Of a stretch of 64,000 nucleotides of DNA, positions 43,641-53,141 are shown piece by piece (positions within the stretch are counted from its first letter, which is position 1; every line of letters starts with the position of its first letter). The stretch lies in assembly GCA_030247675.1 (NCBI GenBank), contig JAOTRX010000002.1:1426001-1490000 (forward strand), in the 5' to 3' direction. Position numbers and translations under genes: made by a program. This DNA comes from Desulforhopalus sp. Lineage in GTDB: Bacteria > Desulfobacterota > Desulfobulbia > Desulfobulbales > Desulfocapsaceae. Below the pieces are notes generated by a model. It saw nothing but the letters and a program-made list of their open reading frames with translations. It ran no database searches and was not told where the DNA came from.

Positions 43641-46600
43641 ATGAGTCGTAGCTGTAAGTGGAATAACTCGTCGAGACGATGGTTCATCTCCCTTCTCCTT
43701 TTTTCACTGGTGCTTATCGGCCAGGGGTTTTTCTGCCGGGCGGCGGTTCAGGACACGGCACCCCGGCAAAGCATCAGAGTGGTGACGGATAACAATTATC
43801 CCCCCTATGTCTGCCACGACAGCGATGGCAAGCTCCAGGGAATCCTCGTCGATCAGTGGCGGCTTTGGCAAAAAAAGACCGGTGTCGCTGTCGACATCAG
43901 TGCCATGGACTGGGACACTGCCCTCAAGCGAATGAAGGCCGGGGAATTCGATGTCATCGACACGACCTTCAAGACCGAGGAACGGCTGGGCTGGCTGGAT
44001 TTTGGTAAACCCTATGCCGATATTGAAGTCTCGGCTTTTTTCAATAATGAAATCAGTGGCATTACCGACGAGAAATCGCTCAAGGGTTTTGTCGTAGCGG
44101 TGAAGGAGGGTGATGCCGCCGTTGATCGTTTGCAGCAGCATGGCATAGACAATCTGGTTCTGTTCAAGAGCTACGAGGCGATCATTCAAGCCGCCAGAGA
44201 ACATAAGGTCAATGTCTTTGTCATCGACAAGCCTCCCGCCCTCTATTTTCTCTATAAGTACGGGATGGAGAAACAGTTCAACGAGTCTTCACCTTTTCCC
44301 GCCGGGCAGTTTCACCGGGCAGTGCTGAAGGGCAATAGCGACTTGCTGCACCAGGTAGAATCCGGGTTCGACCTCATCTCCTCTGGTGAACTGCAGGACA
44401 TTGCCAAGAAATGGTATGGCGCACCGCTCATCAGCCAGCCATCCCTCCATGCTTTGTTGGCTGGAGTAGGCGTTCTCGGCCTGCTTCTCGTCTTCTTTTT
44501 TGTCTGGAATCAATCGCTTCGCGCCGCTGTCCGCAAACGGACAGCTGAATTGGAAGCGAACAAGGAGGAGCTGCGGGTCAGCGAATCCCGCTATCGCGGC
44601 ATCATTGAGAATGCCGATGATATCTTTTACCGCTTGGATTCCCAGGGGTCTTTGGTCCTGGTCAGTCCATCCGGAGCCCGACTACTGGGTTATGATTCGG
44701 TTGAGGAAATGCTCGGCATGCCGCATCAGCGGTTTTGGCTGCATGAGGAAAAACGCCTGGCTGTTCTCGAAATGCTGCAGCGGGATGAGGTCGTCCGTGA
44801 CTATGAGGTGTCCCTGCTGCGAAAAGACGGAACGACGATCGATGCCTCTATGACCGCCAGTTTTTATCACGACAAAGAGGGATCGGTTTTAGGAACCGAA
44901 GGGATAATCCGCGATATCACCGAACGCAAAAGGGCCGAGGAAGAACTTACCAATACCAAAGACCTCCTCGCCCAGACCAGCCGGATGGCCAGGGTAGGCG
45001 GCTGGGAGGTCTCGCAGTTGACCGGGGCTATACAGTGGTCGGAGATGACCAGGGAGATTATGGAGGTGGAGCCGGGCTTCCAGCCGACGAGGGCCAATCA
45101 TCTGCATTTCTTTCCGAAAGGTTTCAGCCGGGATGTTGTTGATAGGGTCGTGGCCCGGGCGATTCAGCACGGTGAAGCCTTTGATGTCGAATTGCAGATT
45201 TCTACCGCTAAAGGCATGAGTCTCTGGGTCAGGGCCATCGGTATGGCCGAGATGAAGGACGGGGTCTGTGTTCGCCTGTATGGGACCCTGCAGGATATCG
45301 ATGATCGAAAGAAAACCGAAGCGGCCCTCATTGACAGTGAGGAACGGTTGCGATTTCTGGTGAAGAATTCCCCCTATAGTCTGGTCATACTCAATGCCGA
45401 CGGCAGCCAGCGCTACGTCAGCCCAGCGGCGGAGAAGATTACCGGTTTCCCGGTGGAGCAATTGCAGGGCCGGAGCCTTGATACCATTATTCACCCCGAT
45501 GATATGCAGGCTATCACCGCCGCCTGGAACGAAGGTGTTGCGCACCCGGAAAAGGAGGTAACTGTTCAGTATCGGCATATTCACAAAACGCGGCAGTGGG
45601 TGTATTGCGAGGCCATTGCTCAGAGCTTTCTTGGTGATCCGGCCATTCGCGGAGTTATTGCCAGTGTCCGGGATATCACCAGCCAAAAGAGGGCGGAAGA
45701 GGAGAACAAAAAGCTGCAGATGCAGTTGCTGCAGGCGCAGAAAATGGAGTCGGTGGGCCGGCTGGCCGGAGGTGTCGCCCATGATTACAACAATATGTTG
45801 AGCGTCATCCTTGGGCATAGCGAAATTGCCCTTGGCATTGTTGGTCCGGGCCAGCCGCTTTTTTCCAACCTGCAGGAAATCAGCAGGGCGGCCAAACGTT
45901 CCGCCGATCTGACCCGTCAACTCCTGGCCTTTGCCCGCAGGCAAACGGTGGCGCCGGAGGTGCTGGATCTCAATGACACCGTTGCCGGGATGCTGAAGAT
46001 GCTCCGGCGGCTGATCGGCGAGGATATTGATCTGGTCTGGCTGCCCGGCGAACAGGTGCGGCCGATCAAGATGGATCCGTCGCAGATCGATCAGATGCTG
46101 GCCAATCTCTGTGTCAACGCCCGTGATGCCATCGCTGACACCGGCAGGGTGACGATCGAGACAAGCAGCGCCTCCTTTGATACGGCCTATTGCGCCACCC
46201 ACTTAGACTATCTGCCAGGTGAATTTGCCTTGCTATCGGTAAGCGATACCGGCAGCGGCATGGACCGGGAAACGATCGGCCACCTTTTTGAGCCGTTTTT
46301 TACTACCAAGGAAATAGGCAAGGGCACAGGACTGGGTCTTGCGACGGTGTATGGCATTGTTCAACAGAACAATGGATTCCTGGTGGTCGACAGCCAACCC
46401 GGCCAGGGAACGACCTTCAAGATGTATCTGCCGGTCTATGCGGCGCCGGAAGAACCGAAGCTGAGAAATGAGGAGGAAATAACGGCGGTCCGGGGCCAGG
46501 AAACCATACTTCTGGTGGAAGACGAGCCGATGATCCTCGATGTGACGGCGACCATGCTGAGAATGCAGGGATACACCGTTTTAGCGGCTTCATCACCCGG

Positions 46601-46859
46601 CCAAGCCGTTCGCATCACCGAGGAGCATGCGGGGAAAATCAGCATGCTCATGACCGATGTGATCATGCCGGAAATGAACGGCCGTGATCTGGCCAAGAAT
46701 CTGCAGGCCCTCCGCCCGAACCTGAAGTGCCTGTTCATGTCCGGCTACACGGCCGATGTCATTGCTCCCCACGGTGTTCTCGAAGAAGGGGTGCACTTTA
46801 TCCAAAAACCATTCGCCATGCAGGCCCTGATCGACAAGATCAAGGAGGTGCTGGGCTAA
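43641..46859 (+). CDS. Hybrid histidine kinase with SBP_bac_3 sensor, PAS repeats and receiver
   Basis: About 1072 residues. An N-terminal signal anchor leads into a periplasmic amino-acid-binding-like domain (SIRVVTDNNYPPYVCHD, FDVIDTTFKTEERLGWLDF, VVAVKEGDAAVDRL). After a membrane helix near residue 295, three PAS/PAC units follow (ENADDIFYRLDSQGSLVLVS; GWEVSQLTGAIQWSE; NSPYSLVILNADGSQRYVSP). Then come HisKA (GGVAHDYNNMLSVILGHSE), HATPase (DTGSGMDRETIGHLFEPFFT) and a receiver (LLVEDEPMILD, MTDVIMPEMNGRD, SGYTAD, QKPF). The ATG at 43641 with GGAG 11 bp upstream is preferred over an earlier one. It resembles BvgS/EvgS-like sensors; ligand unknown. Confidence 0.9.
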   Translation: MSRSCKWNNSSRRWFISLLLFSLVLIGQGFFCRAAVQDTAPRQSIRVVTDNNYPPYVCHDSDGKLQGILVDQWRLWQKKTGVAVDISAMDWDTALKRMKAGEFDVIDTTFKTEERLGWLDFGKPYADIEVSAFFNNEISGITDEKSLKGFVVAVKEGDAAVDRLQQHGIDNLVLFKSYEAIIQAAREHKVNVFVIDKPPALYFLYKYGMEKQFNESSPFPAGQFHRAVLKGNSDLLHQVESGFDLISSGELQDIAKKWYGAPLISQPSLHALLAGVGVLGLLLVFFFVWNQSLRAAVRKRTAELEANKEELRVSESRYRGIIENADDIFYRLDSQGSLVLVSPSGARLLGYDSVEEMLGMPHQRFWLHEEKRLAVLEMLQRDEVVRDYEVSLLRKDGTTIDASMTASFYHDKEGSVLGTEGIIRDITERKRAEEELTNTKDLLAQTSRMARVGGWEVSQLTGAIQWSEMTREIMEVEPGFQPTRANHLHFFPKGFSRDVVDRVVARAIQHGEAFDVELQISTAKGMSLWVRAIGMAEMKDGVCVRLYGTLQDIDDRKKTEAALIDSEERLRFLVKNSPYSLVILNADGSQRYVSPAAEKITGFPVEQLQGRSLDTIIHPDDMQAITAAWNEGVAHPEKEVTVQYRHIHKTRQWVYCEAIAQSFLGDPAIRGVIASVRDITSQKRAEEENKKLQMQLLQAQKMESVGRLAGGVAHDYNNMLSVILGHSEIALGIVGPGQPLFSNLQEISRAAKRSADLTRQLLAFARRQTVAPEVLDLNDTVAGMLKMLRRLIGEDIDLVWLPGEQVRPIKMDPSQIDQMLANLCVNARDAIADTGRVTIETSSASFDTAYCATHLDYLPGEFALLSVSDTGSGMDRETIGHLFEPFFTTKEIGKGTGLGLATVYGIVQQNNGFLVVDSQPGQGTTFKMYLPVYAAPEEPKLRNEEEITAVRGQETILLVEDEPMILDVTATMLRMQGYTVLAASSPGQAVRITEEHAGKISMLMTDVIMPEMNGRDLAKNLQALRPNLKCLFMSGYTADVIAPHGVLEEGVHFIQKPFAMQALIDKIKEVLG

Positions 46860-46926
46860 GGAGCTGGCCGATCCCTGTAAAATGGTGTAAAGGGGGCCTG
46901 GCTTTGGAAGGTGCCCTTTGCAGAAA

Positions 46927-48219
46927 TTACATCTTCGATACCAGGATCTTGTCAACCCGTCTGCCATCCATGTCGACAATTTCAAAGCGCAGGCCCTTCC
47001 AGTGAAAATGCTGCGTCTCTTTCGGCACGGAGCCGATCTTCTCCATGGCAAAGCCGCCGACCGTGTTCATGGTGGTCTGCTCTTCGTCGCCCTGGATTCT
47101 AATTGCCATATAATCAAAGAATTCATCTATCGGGAAACTGCCGGCGACGAGCCATGAGCCATCCTCCCGTTCAACGATTCCCCGTTTGCCCTCGCCGGCA
47201 TCTTCCAAATCGTCAAAAACCGAGCGCAGGATGTCGCCATGGGTGACAAGGCCGAGGATGACGCCGTATTCGTCAACGACAAAGGCAATACGTGTTGCTG
47301 ATTTTTTAAATAATTCAAGTACCTTGATTGCCTGGGTTGAGTCCGAAACAAAGATCGGCGGGTGGCAGAGCTGCTTGAGGTTAAAAGGTTTCCCAAGGAC
47401 TGTCCGGGCCAGCAGTTCCTTGCCACGGATCACGCCGACAATATTGTACAGGGAGCCTTGAACGACCGGATAGGACGAGAATTTATGTTTGGCGATGCGG
47501 CGTTTGGTTTCTTCGATGTTGTCGTCGAGGCTCAGTTGGATCATGTCCGCCCGTGGGGTCATGAGAACGGTTACCCGGCGGTCGGCCAGCCGGAAAACCC
47601 GTTCAATGGCATTTTGCTCGAACTCCTGAAAGGTGCCGGCACGGGTGCCCTCGTTTATCATCAGCCGTATCTCTTCTTCGGTGACCACCGGATCGGCGGA
47701 GGGCTTAAAACGGAAGATGCGTAGCAGCAGGTTGGTTGAGCCGCCGAGCAGGACGACCAGAGGGTGTGCCAGCCGGGAAAGATGCCTGATCGTTGGTGCG
47801 ACGAGGCGGGCGATTTTTTCCGGATTATTGAGGGCCAGTCGTTTCGGTACCAGTTCACCAATGATCAGAGATAAATAGGTGATACCGACAACGACGACGG
47901 CCACCCCGATTGACTTGCTGTACGGGGCGAGCAGGGGGAATTGAACAAGGTGGCGGGCGAGAAACTCGGCAATGGTCGCCCCACCGAAGGCCCCGGACAG
48001 GATACCGACAAAGGTGATGCCGATCTGCACTGTCGATAGAAAATTGTTTGGCGAATTGGCAAGTTGCAGGGCCACTTCAGACTTTTTGTCGCCTTCGTTG
48101 GCGAGTTGTTCCAGCCGCGCCTTCCTGGCCGAAACGAGGGCCAATTCCGATAGCGACAGCAAACCGTTGAGGAGAATGATAAAAATCAACAGAAGAAATT
48201 CCAGCCACGATGCGTTCAT
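46927..48219 (-). CDS. CNNM/CorC-family protein with CBS domains (hemolysin-like)
   Basis: A 430-residue inner-membrane protein. The N-terminal DUF21/CNNM region (about 1-180) has four helices and the signature LSLSELALVSARKARLE and ITYLSLIIGELVPKRLAL. A CBS pair (about 205-330: VLMTPRADMIQLS, YPVVQGSLYNIVGVIRGKEL, RIAFVVDEYGVILGLVTHGDIL) and a CorC_HlyC domain follow. Such proteins are linked to magnesium and cobalt homeostasis. Monocistronic, minus strand. Confidence 0.9.
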   Translation of the reverse strand: MNASWLEFLLLIFIILLNGLLSLSELALVSARKARLEQLANEGDKKSEVALQLANSPNNFLSTVQIGITFVGILSGAFGGATIAEFLARHLVQFPLLAPYSKSIGVAVVVVGITYLSLIIGELVPKRLALNNPEKIARLVAPTIRHLSRLAHPLVVLLGGSTNLLLRIFRFKPSADPVVTEEEIRLMINEGTRAGTFQEFEQNAIERVFRLADRRVTVLMTPRADMIQLSLDDNIEETKRRIAKHKFSSYPVVQGSLYNIVGVIRGKELLARTVLGKPFNLKQLCHPPIFVSDSTQAIKVLELFKKSATRIAFVVDEYGVILGLVTHGDILRSVFDDLEDAGEGKRGIVEREDGSWLVAGSFPIDEFFDYMAIRIQGDEEQTTMNTVGGFAMEKIGSVPKETQHFHWKGLRFEIVDMDGRRVDKILVSKM

Positions 48220-48559
48220 GAGAAATATTCAGCTCGTTCAAAAAAATTTAACAACGAAGTCGCGCCAAGGCGGCATACCAGGGCCGTGGTCCGTTTTTGG
48301 CTACCTTATATCGCAAGGATTTCTTCATACTATCAAATGCGCGTCCGACAAACAATGCCGGTGCGCCACTTGCCGGCCTTTCTGTGTCAAGATGTGGATT
48401 TTGTAGGCCATTGGTGTAGTCGCCACGCACATCTCCTGGTGACGAACCGCACCTTCGATGGTAGTATTTTTCCCTGGTGAGTCCTTCCAGAAGCGGGGCG
48501 GGGATTTTGACTTCATCCTTTGCCGGTGCGCAGGGCATTTTCTCTATGAGGAACGGCGT
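48220..48559. other. Intergenic region upstream of crcB
   Basis: About 340 bp between divergent genes. I looked for a fluoride riboswitch ahead of crcB and could not fit the conserved blocks. A minus-strand frame near 48325-48516 gives no recognisable protein. No RNA gene identified. Confidence 0.4.
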
Positions 48560-48943
48560 ATGTTGAATTCGATTGTAGCGATTAGCATCGGTGCCTCGGC
48601 GGGCGCGGTGTTGCGCTGGTTGCTGGGGCTTTCCCTGAATTCGCTGTTTCCGGCCATTCCGCTCGGCACCTTGGTTGCCAATCTGCTGGGCGGGTATCTC
48701 ATAGGCCTGGCCGTGGCACTTTTTGCCGGTCATCCCGGTCTGGCACCGGAGTGGCGACTCCTGATCATTACCGGCTTTCTTGGCGGCTTGACTACCTTTT
48801 CCACCTTTTCGGCGGAGGTCACGGGTCTGTTGCAAGAAGGGCGGCTACTGTGGGCGGGGATGGCGATTTCTGCCCATGTTGTCGGCTCGCTGGCCATGAC
48901 CATCCTCGGAATCGCCAGCGTCGCCCTCTGCAAACGTATTTAA
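48560..48943 (+). CDS. crcB: Fluoride ion channel CrcB/Fluc
   Basis: A 127-residue, four-helix membrane protein that exports fluoride as a dual-topology dimer. Signatures are [29 protein letters not shown] (Asn of the pore) and [17 protein letters not shown] (the GFLGG.TTFSTF hallmark with the central Na+ and Phe-box region). GAGGAA precedes the ATG by 6 bp. Its TAA stop is immediately followed by an R1 repeat and then a DUF190 gene, a common CrcB partner. Confidence 0.94.
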   Translation: MLNSIVAISIGASAGAVLRWLLGLSLNSLFPAIPLGTLVANLLGGYLIGLAVALFAGHPGLAPEWRLLIITGFLGGLTTFSTFSAEVTGLLQEGRLLWAGMAISAHVVGSLAMTILGIASVALCKRI

Positions 48944-48995
48944 AGCTGAGTTGAGCAGCTTGTCTGCTCAAACGAAACTTATGCCCTTGTGGTAT
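48944..48995 (+). repeat. R1 element between crcB and DUF190 gene
   Basis: A full R1 copy that starts at the base after the crcB stop codon and ends 17 bp before the next start. It reads TTGAGCAGC/CTGCTCAA in the first stem and GCCCTTGTGGTATAA in the second. Confidence 0.88.
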
Positions 48996-49012
48996 AAAAA
49001 AAGGAAGATCCC

Positions 49013-49336
49013 ATGAATGGCTATCAAATCACCTTTTTCACCCAACAGGATCGCAGGCACCGTAACCAGTCCCTGGCCCATTGGCTGCTTGAGGAGGCGC
49101 ATCAGATGGGGATCAACGGCGCCACCCTCATTACCGGTGCCGTGGGTTTCGGCCATGACCGGAAAATTCGCTCGAGCGGCTTCTTCGAGCTGACTGATCA
49201 GCCCATAGAGGTGACCATGGCGGTCAGCGGCGCGGAGGCCGAGCGCATGTTTGCTCGGCTGCAGGAAGAAGGGGTGAATGTCTTTTACACCAAGATTCCC
49301 ATTGAATTCGGTATGACCGGTGACAAGAAGGGATAA
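49013..49336 (+). CDS. DUF190 (PII-like fold) protein
   Basis: A 107-residue cytoplasmic protein of the DUF190 family, which has a PII-like ferredoxin fold. HWLLEEAHQMGINGATLITG and GFGHDRKIRSSGFFEL (the GxxG loop region), LTDQPIEVTMAV and RLQEEGVNVFYTKIPIEF are typical. GGAAG precedes ATG 49013. DUF190 genes regularly sit next to crcB, suggesting a role in fluoride or anion homeostasis, but the mechanism is unknown. Confidence 0.88.
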   Translation: MNGYQITFFTQQDRRHRNQSLAHWLLEEAHQMGINGATLITGAVGFGHDRKIRSSGFFELTDQPIEVTMAVSGAEAERMFARLQEEGVNVFYTKIPIEFGMTGDKKG

Positions 49337-49340
49337 GGTG

Positions 49341-52190
49341 CTACGCCTCAAATGCTCCTGAAGGTACTAAGAGCTCATTGACCTTAACGGCCAGTTCCAT
49401 ATAAGAAAACGGCTTCTGGATAAAAGCTATGGTGGTGTCGACAACTCCGTGATTGGCTATGATATCGGCAGTATATCCGGATGTGAACAGGCATTTGAGC
49501 CCCGGGATGATGCCGACCAGGAGTTCCGCCAGATCACGGCCATTCATCTCCGGCATAATAACGTCGGTGATAAGCAATTGGATCTCTCCGGCGTGGGCCT
49601 GCGCGGCGCGGAGGGCCTCGCGTGGCGTCAGGGCGGCGACAACGGTATATCCAAGGCGCATAAGCATCGTCTGACCGACATCGAGAATGACTTCCTCATC
49701 TTCAACCAAAAGCACTAACTGACCTCTCCCTCTGGGCGCTTCCATGTTCTGATCGATTTCATGGGCAGGATGTGGTGTCAAGATCGCCGGCACAAATCGC
49801 GGCAGGTAGACCTTGAAGGTGGTTCCCGTGCCGGGTTCACTGTACACACTGACAAAGCCCTGGTTCTGCTTGGCGATCCCATACACTGTCGATAGCCCAA
49901 GGCCGGTGCCTTTACCGACTTCCTTGGTGGTGAAAAAGGGCTCAAAGATATGTTCCAGAATCTCCTTGTCTATCCCTAAGCCGGTATCGCTGACACTCAG
50001 TTCCACGTAGTCCCCAGGGATGATCGCCGGATTTTGGGCGGCCTGTTCGGCATCAAAGGGAGTGTTACGCAGATCGATGGTAATTTTGCCGACACCGTCA
50101 ATAGCGTCGCGGGCGTTGACGCAGAGATTGGCGAGGAGTTGATCAATCTGCGACGGGTCAATTTTAACAGGCCAGAGGCCGGCTTTCGGTTTCCAGACGA
50201 GTTCAATATTCTCACCGATCATGCGGCTCAGCATTGTCAGGATACCAGCCAGACGGTCATTGAGGTCGAGGATTTTCGGATCCACCGTCTGTTTGCGGGC
50301 GAAAGCCAAAAGCTGGCGAACCAGGTCGGCGGAGCGGTGCGCGGCACTTTCGATGATCTTCAGGTTGGAATAGACGGCATCGGAAACGGAGCAACTCTCG
50401 ATGGCCAGTTCGGTGTGGCCGAGGATGGCGGTAAGCATATTGTTGAAGTCATGGGCCACACCGCCGGCTAGGCGGCCTACCGACTCCATCTTCTGTGACT
50501 GCAGCAACTGCTCCTGGAGCCTTTCATGGGCGATGGCCGCCTCTTTCTGTTCGGTAATATCGGCCATGACCACGACAAACAGGTCCGGGTTGACCTTTTC
50601 CGTGGCAATGGACAGATGCACCTCTTTGCCAGTGAAGATGGAGGTATGGGAACCGATAAAGGTCAATAGGCCCTCGCCGGTCATGGAATCAATGAGATAC
50701 TGGCGAATGGGACCGGGCGGCAGACGGTCCAGAAGGTTAATTCCATGATACTGCTCGCGGGCCGCTCCGAAGATCCTCGCAAAATGTTCGTTACATTCGA
50801 GTATCCTCGACTGCTTATCAATGAGGAGCAGGCCTACCGGCGACCGTTCAAAAATGGCTCGTGCCTTTTCCTCGCTTTCCCGGAGGGCCTCTACCGCCTT
50901 CCGCCGTTCACTGATGTCGATACCCATGCCGGTAACGCAGGGTCTGCCATCGAACAGGAAGCGCCGGCCAAAAAACAGATAGGGGGTTACCTTGCCATCC
51001 TTGTTGACTAAATTGGCCTCAACCGTTGCCTCGCCGGTTTGAAAGACCTCGTTCATGGTGGCGATAATCTTCTCCCGGTCCTCTCCCAGGAAAAAATCCA
51101 CAGGGGTAAGGGACGCCAGCTCCACCGGCGTATATCCGGAAATTTTGACGAAATTACTGTTCCATTGGAGGATCCTGCCATCCTGATCGAAGAGATAGAA
51201 AAGGCCGGGAAGACTTTCCAGGATAATTTGATTGTAGACGGTTTCCTGGTACAGCTGTTCTTCGGCAATTTTTCGTTCGGCCAACTCCTGCCTCGCCAGT
51301 TCATAATGCCGGGCATTGGCCAGTGCCAGGGATACTTGGTGGGCGAGGGTTTCGAGGAAGTGCGAGCTGGCCTCGAAGTCTCGATCGGTAAGCGAGGCCA
51401 AACCGATGACACCGATAATTTCCGGCCCGGAGCGTAGGGGAAGGGTGGCGAAGGAACGTATCCCGGCGGCCTTGCATTCATCCCAGGTGCAGCGGCTGTC
51501 GGTATGGATGTCGCGTGAATATAGCGGTCTTTCTTCTTTTACCGAGAGCCCGCACATACACTCTCCTACCCGGTGTTCAGGAATGACTCCCAGGCGCGGC
51601 AGGGCTTCCTGTGGGGCAATCTCCTGGAGATGCAGCTTGTCGCCATGGCGGAGAAACAAATAGGCGAGGTCAGGCTGGACGGCAGCCAAGATGCCCTGCA
51701 AGGCCGCCTTGCCGACTTGGTTGAGAGATAGAGAGGAGCTGACTACAAGCCCCAAGGTCTGGAGTGCGGCCAATTCCCGGGTGCGTTCTGCTGCCGATGC
51801 TTCGCTTCGTTTGCGTTCGGTGATGTCGCGTGCAACGCAGACAACATTGCCGTCGCCCTGCATTCTGCCGCGAATTTCGGCGTAGAAGTGGCTGCCGTCC
51901 CGGCGCTGGAAGCACCGCTCTTGTGTCGCTATGTGGCCTTTTCTGAGGATATCAGAGAGGAGTGGTTGCCGGGAAAGATCCTCGGCAGTGAGCATTCTGA
52001 AATACGGAATGTTCATCAATTCCGGTAGGGTATAGCCGGTCATGTCAAGCCATTGCCGGTTTGCGGTAACAAACCGCCACTCCCGGTCGACGATAAACAA
52101 GCCGTCGGCAGCCTCCTCAAAAAAATCCCTATACAAGTCAGCGCCGCTGGCTGAATCGAGGATCTGTTGCTGGCCGTTGGGGACAGGCAT
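49341..52190 (-). CDS. Soluble hybrid histidine kinase with PAS-GAF-PAS-PAS and receiver
   Basis: A 949-residue kinase without membrane helices. Order: PAS (about 15-125, DGLFIVDREWRFVTANRQW), GAF (about 160-300, LQEIAPQEALPRLGV, FATLPLRSGPEIIGVIGLAS), PAS (ESLPGLFYLFDQDGRIL), PAS (ERSPVGLLLIDKQSRILECN), HisKA (GGVAHDFNNMLTAILGHTE), HATPase (DTGLGIDKEILEHIFEPFFT) and receiver (LVEDEEVILD, ITDVIMPEMNGRD, SGYTAD, QKPF). GGAG lies 7 bp before the ATG. It shares its kinase-receiver end closely with the 43641 kinase, so a recent common origin is likely. Signal unknown. Confidence 0.9.
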   Translation of the reverse strand: MPVPNGQQQILDSASGADLYRDFFEEAADGLFIVDREWRFVTANRQWLDMTGYTLPELMNIPYFRMLTAEDLSRQPLLSDILRKGHIATQERCFQRRDGSHFYAEIRGRMQGDGNVVCVARDITERKRSEASAAERTRELAALQTLGLVVSSSLSLNQVGKAALQGILAAVQPDLAYLFLRHGDKLHLQEIAPQEALPRLGVIPEHRVGECMCGLSVKEERPLYSRDIHTDSRCTWDECKAAGIRSFATLPLRSGPEIIGVIGLASLTDRDFEASSHFLETLAHQVSLALANARHYELARQELAERKIAEEQLYQETVYNQIILESLPGLFYLFDQDGRILQWNSNFVKISGYTPVELASLTPVDFFLGEDREKIIATMNEVFQTGEATVEANLVNKDGKVTPYLFFGRRFLFDGRPCVTGMGIDISERRKAVEALRESEEKARAIFERSPVGLLLIDKQSRILECNEHFARIFGAAREQYHGINLLDRLPPGPIRQYLIDSMTGEGLLTFIGSHTSIFTGKEVHLSIATEKVNPDLFVVVMADITEQKEAAIAHERLQEQLLQSQKMESVGRLAGGVAHDFNNMLTAILGHTELAIESCSVSDAVYSNLKIIESAAHRSADLVRQLLAFARKQTVDPKILDLNDRLAGILTMLSRMIGENIELVWKPKAGLWPVKIDPSQIDQLLANLCVNARDAIDGVGKITIDLRNTPFDAEQAAQNPAIIPGDYVELSVSDTGLGIDKEILEHIFEPFFTTKEVGKGTGLGLSTVYGIAKQNQGFVSVYSEPGTGTTFKVYLPRFVPAILTPHPAHEIDQNMEAPRGRGQLVLLVEDEEVILDVGQTMLMRLGYTVVAALTPREALRAAQAHAGEIQLLITDVIMPEMNGRDLAELLVGIIPGLKCLFTSGYTADIIANHGVVDTTIAFIQKPFSYMELAVKVNELLVPSGAFEA

Positions 52191-52353
52191 TGGGGAGCTC
52201 CTTGGCGGATCGTCGTCCTTGTCACGGGGAGATGTCCCCCTGTTCCTGCATTCAGGCGCTGTGTCGCACGAATGAACTCAGTATACTTGCAAAAACCGGG
52301 CGATTCAAATAGCTGAAGAAATAAATTCTGGCTTTAAATGCGCAGGAGTCGAA

Positions 52354-52743
52354 TCAGTAGCCCTTGCGGGTGGAGATCAGTTTTCGGGCCTCCCGGAGGG
52401 TCTTTTCGTCTTGGCTAGTGCGTGCTTTAGCCGCAAAATAGGCCTTGGGGTCACGGTCCAGATCTTTGTAAGCCTTGACGAGTATCGCCTTCCGACGCTC
52501 AATGCAGGAATCCTGCGCAGATTTTTTTGCGTGACCACGACAGGCCTTGGTGGTGAGCAGGTAATCCTCGGCAAGCAGCTGTTTTTCCACGGACACTTGT
52601 TTGTCGATGGGTATTTTGTTATCGGCTGCCCAGCCCGTCCCGATAAAACCACCAAATAACAAAAAGGTCAGGATAAAAATGAGTTGAGCAGCTGGTCTGT
52701 TCATATGAAACGTATGCCCTTGTGGTATTAAAAGTGTTTTCAC
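52354..52743 (-). CDS. Small exported protein of unknown family, signal peptide interrupted by R1
   Basis: A 129-residue protein if GTG at 52743 is the start; AAGAGG lies 6 bp upstream of it. The first six codons (MKTLLI) run straight into the R1 copy at 52729-52681, read in reverse as PQGHTFHMNRPAAQL, and then into IFILTFLLFGGFIGTGWAAD, a hydrophobic core with a cleavage site. A second possible start is the ATG inside R1 (52704). The mature part is charged and helical (AKKSAQDSCIERRKAILVKA) with two Cys; I recognise no domain. The stop is followed by a gap to the hybrid kinase. Confidence 0.65.
   Translation of the reverse strand: MKTLLIPQGHTFHMNRPAAQLIFILTFLLFGGFIGTGWAADNKIPIDKQVSVEKQLLAEDYLLTTKACRGHAKKSAQDSCIERRKAILVKAYKDLDRDPKAYFAAKARTSQDEKTLREARKLISTRKGY
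52681..52729 (+). repeat. R1 element inside a signal-peptide coding region
   Basis: A copy missing the first AGCT: GAGTTGAGCAGCTGG... to GCCCTTGTGGTAT. It lies wholly inside the minus-strand reading frame of the small exported protein and keeps that frame open. Confidence 0.85.
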
Positions 52744-53004
52744 ATTGAACCTCTTGATTCTTGCTGAGTGTCGTGAAGCTGTTTCTACCCCCGGTAAAAG
52801 GGCATTTTTCATTACATACACCAGGCATTCACCGTCGTCAACGGCGCGAAACTGAGTCGCGGCATGGTGGTGGGAAGTATATACCCGGCAGGGCAAGAAC
52901 CGGGTGGGTAGTTTTTACCTAGTTGCTGATGGGTAAGGGCTCCGGTGCCTGTATGAAGAAAGAATATTTCATTACAAAACAAGTAGTTATCAATTATTTT
53001 TCAA

Positions 53005-53021
53005 CTGGCATTGGAGTTGCT
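53005..53021 (+). promoter_or_regulatory. Sigma-54 promoter upstream of zraP-like gene
   Basis: CTGGCAT-TGGAG-TTGCT: the -24 GG and -12 GC at the canonical spacing, 121 bp before the start codon. Consistent with ZraSR-type control of zraP. The rest of 52744-53141 shows no gene. Confidence 0.7.
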
Positions 53022-53141
53022 TTTCTCTTTGCAAAGGAAGACGGCAGAAAAGGTTGCAAGGTGCAGCCACTTGCCCGGTAAAGAAAGCCTAGCCAACCTG
53101 CCGGTTGGCGGCAACAAATAACCTACACAAGGAGAACTCAC

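Noticed and set aside
44889..46202. Long minus-strand open frame opposite the 43641 hybrid kinase
   Set aside because: Antisense composition only; the plus-strand kinase has full motif order.
48220..48559. Fluoride riboswitch upstream of crcB
   Set aside because: I could not place the conserved paired and pseudoknotted blocks of the crcB RNA on either strand. A covariance-model search would settle it.
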